Source: Sphingomonadales bacterium UBA7473
GTDB lineage: Bacteria; Pseudomonadota; Alphaproteobacteria; Sphingomonadales; Sphingomonadaceae
Direction of reading: 5' to 3'
Length of the DNA stretch: 9,662 nt
NCBI GenBank assembly: GCA_002478575.1
Contig: DLOX01000098.1
Span: forward strand, 1 to 9,662
The translations under genes were made by a program, and so were the position numbers. The notes under the pieces were generated by a model. The model was not told where the DNA came from. It searched no databases and saw nothing but the letters and a program-made list of their open reading frames with translations. This document shows positions 1-4,798 of this stretch, one piece after another (within the stretch, counting starts at the first letter, position 1; every line of letters starts with the position of its first letter).

Positions 1-773
1 AATTCGCCGCGATATTTGGCTCCTGCAATGAGGGAGCCCATATCAAGCGCCATGAGCTGGCGATCCTTCAAACTGTCCGGCACGTCGCCATTGGCAATGC
101 GGAGCGCCAGCCCTTCCGCAATGGCGGTTTTGCCTACGCCTGGTTCACCGATCAGCACCGGGTTATTCTTGGTGCGTCGCGCAAGGATTTGAACCGTGCG
201 GCGGATTTCCTCATCGCGGCCAATGACGGGATCAAGCTTGCCGTCGCGCGCCGCTTCGGTCAGATCCCGCGCATATTTGGCCAATGCATCATAACGATCT
301 TCGGCACTTGCGCTGTCAGCCGACTTGCCCTTGCGCAGCGCATTGATGGCGGCATTCAGCGCTTCGGCCTTCACGTTCGCAGCTGCGAGGGCTTTGCCAG
401 CTACCGTGGTCGTCGCAAGAGTGAGCGCAAGCAAGAGGCGCTCAACGGTTACGAAACTATCGCCTGCTTTGTCCGCTATCTGCTCCGCACTATCGAGGAC
501 TCGGACCAGATCATTGTCTAGACCCGGCGTCTGCTGAGCTCCGCTTCCAGACACCGAGGGGATTTTCGCCAAAGCCGCATCGACTTCGCGCACCGCAACG
601 CCCGCATCGCCGCCAGCCGCCTTGATCAGGCCCGCGCCCATGCCTTCATTGTCTTCCAGCAAGGCCTTTAACAAATGCTCAGGCGAAATGCGCTGGTGGT
701 TCAGACGGATCGACACAGTCTGTGCGGATTGCAAAAAGCCCTTGGCGCGGTCCGTAAATTTTTCGAGGTTCAT
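1..773 (-). CDS. clpB: ATP-dependent chaperone ClpB, N-terminal part (3' end outside window)
   Basis: ClpB is the cytoplasmic AAA+ disaggregase that, with DnaK, rescues aggregated proteins after heat stress. The visible 257 residues begin MNLEKFTDRAKGFL and cover the double Clp N-domain (about residues 1-145), a short linker and the start of the first nucleotide-binding domain. The DPVIGRDEEIRRT motif is followed by a perfect Walker A, GEPGVGKT, at residues 209-216, close to its place in E. coli ClpB. The frame then stays open through the conserved AGAKYRGE stretch to the window edge, so the second ATPase domain lies outside. The ATG is preceded by AAGGAG about 12 bases upstream. The next gene upstream in the same direction is a VOC-fold gene, 68 bases away. 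ClpA is a less likely alternative, because the N-domain and linker read as ClpB. Confidence 0.95.
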   Translation of the reverse strand, partial: MNLEKFTDRAKGFLQSAQTVSIRLNHQRISPEHLLKALLEDNEGMGAGLIKAAGGDAGVAVREVDAALAKIPSVSGSGAQQTPGLDNDLVRVLDSAEQIADKAGDSFVTVERLLLALTLATTTVAGKALAAANVKAEALNAAINALRKGKSADSASAEDRYDALAKYARDLTEAARDGKLDPVIGRDEEIRRTVQILARRTKNNPVLIGEPGVGKTAIAEGLALRIANGDVPDSLKDRQLMALDMGSLIAGAKYRGE

Positions 774-800
774 GGTGGTTGCCCACTCCTTTCATGAAGG

Positions 801-829
801 GATGTAGTGTTGCGTTTTGGCAACACAAG
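801..829 (-). promoter_or_regulatory. Possible clpB promoter with a 7-bp dyad in its spacer
   Basis: On the minus strand, CTTGTG (829-824) and TACATC (806-801) are 17 bases apart and about 28 bases ahead of the clpB start codon. Between and partly overlapping them lies a perfect inverted repeat, GTGTTGC-N6-GCAACAC (807-813 and 820-826). The boxes could be read as a housekeeping promoter or loosely as an alphaproteobacterial heat-shock sigma promoter (CTTG...CTACAT). The dyad could be an operator, or a weak end-of-transcript hairpin for the VOC gene, but no T-run follows it. The assignment is tentative. Confidence 0.3.
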
Positions 830-841
830 GGGCAGCATCAG

Positions 842-1222
842 TCACTCCATCGGCTTAGGCTGCCAAAGCTCAATCTTTCGGCCTTCAAGGTCCATGATGT
901 GCGCGAAACGACCATTTGCCTCTTCGGGGAAGGTCTTGACTGGTTGAACGCCATGTTCCGCACATTGGGCAAGCATCGCATCCAAATCATCAACCATCAG
1001 GTTGAACATAAACTCTTTTTCAGACGGAGCGAAATAATCCGTGTCCGCGCCAAAAGGCGAAAAGACTGTTGCGGCACCCGGGTGAGCAGCGGCGGCATCC
1101 GGCGTAAAGACCATGCCCCACTCTTCAATGGGCAGCCCCAAAACCCGGCCATACCATTCGCGCGCCGCGGCAGGGTCAGCGGATTTGAAAAACAGGCCGC
1201 CTAGCCCAATGACTTGAGGCAT
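842..1222 (-). CDS. VOC superfamily (glyoxalase/bleomycin-resistance fold) protein
   Basis: This is a 126-residue single-unit vicinal-oxygen-chelate protein, the usual size for a dimeric one-domain member. The first beta-alpha-beta unit reads LGGLFFKSADPAAAREWYGRVLGL (given in two parts: LGGLFFKSADP, then AAAREWYGRVLGL). The second carries FMFNLMVDDLDAML and ends in GRKIELWQP. Glu118 in that last strand sits where VOC enzymes place a metal ligand. The usual His of the second module's first strand appears to be Asn74, so metal binding is uncertain and the substrate cannot be named. The ATG at 1222 has AGGAG 8 bases upstream, and a nearby upstream ATG is out of frame. A TTGACG at 1287-1282 could be a -35 box, but no clear -10 follows. 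The gene is codirectional with clpB, and a functional link is not evident. Confidence 0.85.
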   Translation of the reverse strand: MPQVIGLGGLFFKSADPAAAREWYGRVLGLPIEEWGMVFTPDAAAAHPGAATVFSPFGADTDYFAPSEKEFMFNLMVDDLDAMLAQCAEHGVQPVKTFPEEANGRFAHIMDLEGRKIELWQPKPME

Positions 1223-1319
1223 TATGCATCTCCTCTCCTTTGGTTTCGAAGAGTGTGATCCGAGAAGTGGATTGCGGCAAGCGTCAAATATTCAGACGAG
1301 AGACTCTTGAACGCAAGCA

Positions 1320-1347
1320 CGTCGCCCCGGCGGAGGCCGGGGCCTGT
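1320..1347. repeat. Left copy of a perfect 28-bp inverted repeat, itself a GC-rich hairpin
   Basis: The 28 bases match the reverse complement of 1784-1811 with no mismatch. The core GCCCCGGCGGAGGCCGGGGC (1324-1343) is a perfect 8-bp stem with a 4-base loop, the form of a REP-like palindromic element common in alphaproteobacterial intergenic DNA. It lies between the VOC gene and the GIY-YIG gene. Confidence 0.9.
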
Positions 1348-1395
1348 TGGTCGTTGCGCTCACACTTGCAATTTGTATGAATACGCCTAATAGAG

Positions 1396-1415
1396 TCCGG
1401 CTGCCGCCGGGGGCT
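1396..1415. repeat. Inner imperfect inverted repeat, left copy
   Basis: TCCGGCTGCCGCCGGGGGCT pairs in inverted orientation with 1735-1754 at 14 of 20 positions. The left copy also contains a small CCGGC-TGC-like palindrome. Together with the outer 28-bp pair this makes a nested, symmetric frame around the GIY-YIG gene. The match is imperfect and both sequences are GC-rich, so it could be coincidental. Confidence 0.4.
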
Positions 1416-1431
1416 ACAGGTTGGATAGGGG

Positions 1432-1725
1432 ATGGCGATGGGCAGCTATGTTTACATCATGACCAATAAGCCCTTCGGAATGCTCTACACGGGCGTTACC
1501 GCCAACCTCCCTCATCGCGTCTTTGCTCATCGCGAAGGGCGTGGTTCCGCTTTTTGCCGGAAGTGGGGCTTGAAGATGCTCGTCTTTGCCGAAGCCCACG
1601 AAAGGATCATCGATGCAATTGCGAGGGAAAAAGCCATCAAGAACTGGAATCGCGTTTGGAAGCTCAGGATGATCTCGGAGCAAAATCCGAATTGGGATGA
1701 TCTTTACGGTCAGATTAACTCGTAA
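1432..1725 (+). CDS. GIY-YIG nuclease family mini-protein (URI/UPF0213 type)
   Basis: This 97-residue protein is a stand-alone GIY-YIG domain, a fold used by homing endonucleases and by UvrC for metal-dependent DNA strand cleavage. The motif pair is present as YVY (residues 6-8) and YTG (19-21). They are followed by Arg29 in LPHRVFAH, His33, the putative metal-binding Glu66 in AIAREKAIKNW, and the family's closing NPNWDDLY (85-92). All expected catalytic positions seem intact, so it is probably active. No extra DNA-binding domain is present. The start at 1432 follows a purine-rich GGATAGGGG; a second in-frame ATG lies 6 bases downstream. The gene is bracketed by inverted palindromic repeats. 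The physiological role of such single-domain members is unknown. The repeat context suggests, but does not prove, that the repeats are its substrate. Confidence 0.88.
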   Translation: MAMGSYVYIMTNKPFGMLYTGVTANLPHRVFAHREGRGSAFCRKWGLKMLVFAEAHERIIDAIAREKAIKNWNRVWKLRMISEQNPNWDDLYGQINS

Positions 1726-1734
1726 CAACTCTTC

Positions 1735-1754
1735 AGCCCGGGGAGGCAGGGGTC
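1735..1754. repeat. Inner imperfect inverted repeat, right copy
   Basis: AGCCCGGGGAGGCAGGGGTC lies 10 bases after the GIY-YIG stop codon. It aligns in inverted orientation with 1396-1415 at 14 of 20 positions. It may be a decayed second pair of palindromic elements flanking the nuclease gene, inside the perfect outer pair. Support is limited because both are GC-rich. Confidence 0.4.
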
Positions 1755-1783
1755 TGCTTGACGCGAAGGAGTTCTGATTCCGC

Positions 1784-1811
1784 ACAGGCCCCGGCCTCCG
1801 CCGGGGCGACG
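1784..1811. repeat. Right copy of the perfect 28-bp inverted repeat
   Basis: This is the exact reverse complement of 1320-1347. Its core hairpin is GCCCCGGC-CTCC-GCCGGGGC at 1788-1807. It lies 58 bases after the GIY-YIG stop and about 51 bases before the lipoprotein start, so the two copies delimit a 492-bp unit holding only the nuclease gene. Sequence identity ends abruptly at both sides of the repeat. Confidence 0.9.
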
Positions 1812-1862
1812 GCCACTCATAGGGAGCTTGAGAACAACCGCCACTCCGGGCATGGTGGGATT

Positions 1863-2414
1863 ATGCAGAGTCGTTTGCCCTTAACTCTCGTCGCTCTGGC
1901 CGCCTTAGCGGGATGCAGCAGCACACCACCGGCACCTCCTCCGCAAAATACGACTTCAGTTCCGACGCCTGTTGCGGCGCCAAAGCCACTGCCACCCGCA
2001 GCGCCGGCCGCGGCCGATTGGCAGGATCGCCCCGCTGCGCCCGGTCAATGGGTTTATCGGCCAGACAGCAAAGGCTCAATCGCGCTATTTGGCCCCAGTG
2101 GTGCCGACGCGCGATTTGCCATTCGCTGCGACATGGGGGCAAAGCGCATTTACTTGACCCATCCGGGTCAATTCCCGGCGGGCGAAAGCGGCAAGATGCT
2201 CGTCCGCGCTTCGACCTCGATGAAGTCTTTCGATGCCGGAAACACAGGCGGCTCGCCTGCGCTAGTGGGAGCCACCGTTGATCCCCGCGATCCGCAATTG
2301 GACGCGATGGCCTTCAGCCGGGGGACGTTCATGGTGGGGATCAAAGGCATGCCTGATCTGATTGTGCCCGCCTGGCCCGAAATCGCACGCGTGGTGGAGG
2401 ATTGTCGCGCCTGA
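1863..2414 (+). CDS. Small outer-membrane lipoprotein, hypothetical
   Basis: The 183-residue product starts MQSRLPLTLVALAALAGC, a short lipoprotein signal peptide with lipobox L-A-G-C and acylated Cys18. Ser at +2 predicts outer-membrane retention. Residues 21-51 are a Pro/Ala-rich tether. The globular part (about 52-183) contains RFAIRCDMGAKRIYL and ends in PAWPEIARVVEDCRA, with two cysteines (Cys89, Cys181) that could form a disulfide. The pattern resembles uncharacterised periplasmic proteins I associate with sphingomonads, but I cannot name a family. The frame stays open upstream to 1758. I reject that longer start because it would run through the palindromic repeat and lacks the signal peptide at its N-terminus. 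The ribosome binding site (GGTGGG) is weak. Confidence 0.75.
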   Translation: MQSRLPLTLVALAALAGCSSTPPAPPPQNTTSVPTPVAAPKPLPPAAPAAADWQDRPAAPGQWVYRPDSKGSIALFGPSGADARFAIRCDMGAKRIYLTHPGQFPAGESGKMLVRASTSMKSFDAGNTGGSPALVGATVDPRDPQLDAMAFSRGTFMVGIKGMPDLIVPAWPEIARVVEDCRA

Positions 2415-2439
2415 CACCATATCTGGTGGCAAGACGCGA
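2405..2439 (+). terminator. Weak nested hairpin at the end of the lipoprotein gene
   Basis: TCGCG (2405-2409) pairs with CGCGA (2435-2439), and inside it CACCA (2415-2419) pairs with TGGTG (2424-2428) around a TATC loop. It spans the stop codon at 2412-2414. No T-run follows, so it is at best a weak or Rho-assisted terminator. Nothing else firm is seen from 2440 to 2540. Confidence 0.3.
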
Positions 2440-2556
2440 TAACATGACAGCAAAAAAACTTATTTCAAGACTTGATCGTTCACCCTTTTTGATTCAGTTT
2501 CCGTCTTGCCGCTCATCAGGTCGGCTTAGGCGCAACTAGCGAAAGGAGGTGATCCG

Positions 2557-2604
2557 ATGTCTCATGGTTCAGCAATGTGGTCGGAAAAGGTGATTGGGGG
2601 ATAA
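2557..2604 (+). CDS. Micro-ORF, 15 codons, with a maximal Shine-Dalgarno
   Basis: The ORF encodes MSHGSAMWSEKVIGG. Upstream, AAAGGAGGTGATCC (2542-2555) is complementary over 14 bases to the alphaproteobacterial 16S rRNA 3' end, and AGGAGG lies 7 bases before the ATG, which is ideal spacing. No neighbouring gene in the window has a ribosome binding site nearly this strong. The peptide has no signal sequence, membrane segment or amino-acid run typical of classic attenuation leaders. The coding sequence forms the 5' side of a long stem, so translation would melt that structure. It may be a leader peptide, a true microprotein, or a ribosome-binding site whose peptide does not matter. Confidence 0.45.
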   Translation: MSHGSAMWSEKVIGG

Positions 2605-2662
2605 GCGCGTTCATCCGCGAATGGTCTTCCCCGGTCTATACCTTCTGACCGCTGACCATGCT

Positions 2663-2701
2663 GAGGGGCTGTTCGATCCGTCGAGCAGCCCCTCTTCATT
2701 T
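2663..2701 (+). terminator. Strong terminator-like hairpin
   Basis: GAGGGGCTG (2663-2671) pairs with CAGCCCCTC (2686-2694). The stem continues inward through a T-G wobble and TCGA/TCGA to a TCCG loop, giving 14 stacked pairs. TTCATTT follows, a short and imperfect T-rich tail. It closes the candidate RNA and lies 79 bases before the next lipoprotein start, so it could act as a factor-independent terminator or as the terminator of an attenuator. Confidence 0.6.
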
Positions 2702-2772
2702 GGGAATAGAAGAAACAGGATTTTTACCAACTGGTCTTAAGCAAGAAAACCTTCGGGTTTGAGTTGGGGCAA

Positions 2773-3327
2773 ATGATGATGCGCTTGGCAGTTTTGGTTG
2801 TTGGATTGGCCTTGAGTCTTGCTGGTTGTTCTGAAGAACCCAAAGTCGATGATCCTGCCAACGCACCTCAGCTGGGGCAGTGGGGTGTCAATTATCATAT
2901 CACCAACGTGTCCTTGGGCGGTGGTACGGTCCACCGGTCAAGCTCAGAATTCAGCCGCGCGTTTCGCAAACTTGATCTCAATCCAGGCAATGGCAAAAAC
3001 GGTTGCGGCGAGCCGGATATGACCGGCGGCACGGCCATCGCTCGCTACACAAGCTATTCCGTGCCGGGCAATTGCACCATCAAAACCGCAAAGCGCAATG
3101 GCTACTCAATCCGCGGCACTGGCGAATGCGATGGCGGCGGCACCTTCCAATATCGCGGGAAAGACGGCCCCGGCTTTTTCGATGTCAAAGTCTATGCCTA
3201 TATCAAACGGCTGCAAGATGACGGGTCAACCGACAGCGGCAATGTGACGATCAATATCGAAGGCCGCCGCGAAGGCGAATGCGTGCCTGTGTCTTCAAGC
3301 ACCTATTCGTCAGCGCGAGAGATTTAG
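2773..3327 (+). CDS. DUF3617-like lipoprotein
   Basis: The 184-residue product begins MMMRLAVLVVGLALSLAGC, a lipoprotein signal peptide with acylated Cys19 and Ser at +2, so an outer-membrane periplasm-facing location is likely. The mature part starts after an acidic linker with PQLGQWGVNYHITNV. It carries four further cysteines (78, 101, 119, 170) and ends INIEGRREGECVP. This order (a GxW strand near the start, spaced cysteines, a closing GRRxGEC) resembles DUF3617 proteins, whose function is unknown. Three consecutive ATGs (2773, 2776, 2779) compete. GGGG at 2766-2769 spaces best to the second or third, so the true start may be 1-2 codons later, and a TTG at 2764 is less likely. The stop codon overlaps that of the convergent acyl-CoA dehydrogenase gene. 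Confidence 0.7.
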   Translation: MMMRLAVLVVGLALSLAGCSEEPKVDDPANAPQLGQWGVNYHITNVSLGGGTVHRSSSEFSRAFRKLDLNPGNGKNGCGEPDMTGGTAIARYTSYSVPGNCTIKTAKRNGYSIRGTGECDGGGTFQYRGKDGPGFFDVKVYAYIKRLQDDGSTDSGNVTINIEGRREGECVPVSSSTYSSAREI

Positions 3328-4478
3328 GCGTTTGCAAAGTCACGCTTAATCTTCTTCGCCAATGACCATTTATGAACCTCGGTAGGACCGTCATAAATGC
3401 GAAAAGCCCGGATTTCCTGAAACACCTGCGCGACGATTGTGTCGCTGGTGACGCCCGTTCCACCCATCACCTGTACGCAGCGATCAGCAACCCGGTAAAG
3501 CGCTTCTGATACCGCCACTTTCGCCATGCTGCTTTCGGCCGTTCCCAGCGATCCGGTATCCAGCACGCCCGCGCACCAATCGATCATCAATTCGGCTTGC
3601 TTCAAATCGATGAGATTATCCGCCAGCATGAAACCAACGCCTTCATGATCGACAAGCTTCTTCCCAAAGGCTTCCCGTTTGCACGCATAGGCCGTCGCAA
3701 TCTCATGCGCGCGCGTCGCTGAGCCATGCCAGCGCATGCAATGAGAAAGGCGCGCAGGCGACAAGCGGATCTGCGCAAGCTTAAACCCATCGCCAGGATG
3801 CCCAAGCATTTGATCTGCCGGGACGCGCAAATTTTCAATGGCCACAATGGCGTGGCCACCGGGCATGCTGCTATCAATGGTTTCAAGCACGCGTTCAATT
3901 TTGATCGCGGGGTCAGGCAGGTCAACGAGAAACAGGCACGCGCCTTCCTCCGCTTTGGCCATTACGATCCCGACTTTGGCGCCTTCGGCACCCGTGATGA
4001 AGGCCTTTCGCCCATTGATCACCCAATGATTGCCATCCAACTTTGCCGTCGTTTGCATCATTGACGGATCAGACCCGGCCCCTCCTTCCACCGCCGGCTC
4101 GGTCATGAAGAAGGCGGATCGCGCTTCGCCTGCCACGAGAGGCGCCAAGAAACGCGCCTTTTGCTCCGCCGTCCCGACTTTGCCGAGCAAATACATATTG
4201 CCTTCGTCAGGTGCCATTGTGTTCACCGCCAAAGGCCCAAGCGGAGACAGACCCGATTTTTGCAGGACAATCGCTGTCTCGACTTGCGTCAAATGGCTGC
4301 CATCATCGAAAATATGCGGCGTCAGCACGCCAGCCGTCTTTGCGAGCGCTCGCATCTCCTGCACCAGCTCATCCGATGGCCCATGGCTGCCGCAGCGCGG
4401 ATCAGCTTCAAAAGGAACAACCACATCGCGGACAAAGGCTTCGACTTTAGCGGCAATGGCATGAGCACGATCAGACAA
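3324..4478 (-). CDS. Acyl-CoA dehydrogenase, ACAD10/11-like
   Basis: This flavoenzyme should introduce the alpha-beta double bond into an acyl-CoA and pass electrons to ETF. With the start used here it has 384 residues, normal for the family. It shows the N-terminal helical domain, the FAD/substrate signature FMTEPAVEGGAGSD (124-137), the beta domain, KREAFGK (267-273), the FAD-contacting QVMGGTG (336-342) and the closing RIYDGPTEVHK. In that last motif Asp363 occupies the place of the medium-chain enzyme's catalytic Glu, as I recall for ACAD11-like members. No in-frame ATG is available near the N-terminus. TTG at 4478 has GGAG 7 bases upstream and begins SDRAHAIAAKVEAFV, a natural family start. 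The frame also extends to a TTG at 4541 without a comparable ribosome binding site. The gene diverges from the E1 operon. The acyl chain preferred cannot be read from the sequence. Confidence 0.9.
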   Translation of the reverse strand: MSDRAHAIAAKVEAFVRDVVVPFEADPRCGSHGPSDELVQEMRALAKTAGVLTPHIFDDGSHLTQVETAIVLQKSGLSPLGPLAVNTMAPDEGNMYLLGKVGTAEQKARFLAPLVAGEARSAFFMTEPAVEGGAGSDPSMMQTTAKLDGNHWVINGRKAFITGAEGAKVGIVMAKAEEGACLFLVDLPDPAIKIERVLETIDSSMPGGHAIVAIENLRVPADQMLGHPGDGFKLAQIRLSPARLSHCMRWHGSATRAHEIATAYACKREAFGKKLVDHEGVGFMLADNLIDLKQAELMIDWCAGVLDTGSLGTAESSMAKVAVSEALYRVADRCVQVMGGTGVTSDTIVAQVFQEIRAFRIYDGPTEVHKWSLAKKIKRDFANA

Positions 4479-4692
4479 GACAATTCTCCGGATTTCGGGA
4501 AGGATAGCATCGCCCAAACCATCCCAGCCTCGCGCGGTCAAGGGCCAGACCCCCTGCTCTTTTTACCTATAGGGCAGGCCGACAAAGCACGGCATAGAGC
4601 GCCACAGCATACACTGTGAACAGAGTCGAGGAGTGAGCGTCGATGGTTAGGGTAGGCTTGAAATGGCCAGCTTACTTCTCTTCCAAACACCC

Positions 4693-4721
4693 TTGCCTTT
4701 GCAAGTTTTGTTCATCATAAT
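4693..4721 (+). promoter_or_regulatory. Putative sigma-70-type promoter of the E1 operon
   Basis: TTGCCT (4693-4698) and CATAAT (4716-4721) are separated by exactly 17 bases, a good match to the housekeeping consensus in a locally AT-rich stretch. The predicted transcript start, near 4728, falls inside the dyad at 4722-4747 and about 70 bases before the E1-alpha ATG. It is read from sequence only. Confidence 0.5.
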
Positions 4722-4747
4722 GTGAAACATGTTCACGGATGTGAACA
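4722..4747. promoter_or_regulatory. Putative repressor operator, GTGAAC-type dyads
   Basis: TGTTCAC (4730-4736) and GTGAACA (4741-4747) form a perfect 7-bp inverted repeat with a GGAT spacer. The same TTCAC also pairs with GTGAA at 4722-4726, so three half-sites sit side by side. They begin at the -10 box and cover the predicted transcript start, a usual repressor position. Another GTGAACA occurs at 4616-4622, nearer the divergent acyl-CoA dehydrogenase gene. The regulator is not encoded in the window. A TetR-like repressor would be a plausible guess. Confidence 0.45.
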
Positions 4748-4798
4748 ACCATATTATTGCCGCCAACATCAACACCTAAGAGAATAAGGACAGCATCC

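Larger units (their letters stand above)
2541..2701 (+). ncRNA. Candidate structured small RNA or leader RNA with micro-ORF
   Basis: This 160-base stretch in a 358-base gene-free gap can fold extensively. The pairings are CATGGT 2563-2568 with ACCATG 2655-2660, CAGC 2570-2573 with GCTG 2651-2654, and GGTCGGAA 2579-2586 with TTCTGACC 2643-2650. Further in, GGT 2589-2591 pairs with ACC 2640-2642, GGGGA 2597-2601 with TCCCC 2628-2632, and CGCG 2606-2609 with CGCG 2616-2619. That gives about 30 nested pairs in one arm, followed at once by a strong terminator-like hairpin (2663-2694). Just 5' of the arm is an unpaired, very strong Shine-Dalgarno and a 15-codon ORF that runs into the stem. It could be a dual-function or stand-alone small RNA, or an attenuating leader for the lipoprotein gene at 2773. 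No convincing promoter is seen upstream (TTGATC at 2472 lacks a good -10). I do not recognise it as a known RNA family. Confidence 0.55.

Noticed and set aside
189..537. Plus-strand frames in the first 550 bases
   Set aside because: They are shadows of clpB, which reads open with a Walker A motif on the minus strand through this whole stretch.
1414..1785. 123-codon minus-strand frame over the GIY-YIG gene
   Set aside because: It is antisense to a gene with intact family motifs and runs through the inner repeats; its protein looks like random composition.
1320..1811. CRISPR array or classical insertion sequence
   Set aside because: There are only two oppositely oriented copies of the repeat, no regular spacers, no transposase gene and no evident target-site duplication outside the repeats.
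1758..1862. Longer 5' start for the lipoprotein gene
   Set aside because: It would bury the lipoprotein signal peptide 35 residues inside and run through the 28-bp repeat.
2542..2560. Remnant of a 16S rRNA 3' end
   Set aside because: Similarity stops at GATCC; the following bases do not match the conserved AGCC of rRNA, and no further rRNA sequence is present.
4757..4798. Upstream ATG for E1-alpha
   Set aside because: It adds 14 residues not typical of the family and lacks a ribosome binding site, while ATG at 4799 has AAGGA at good spacing.
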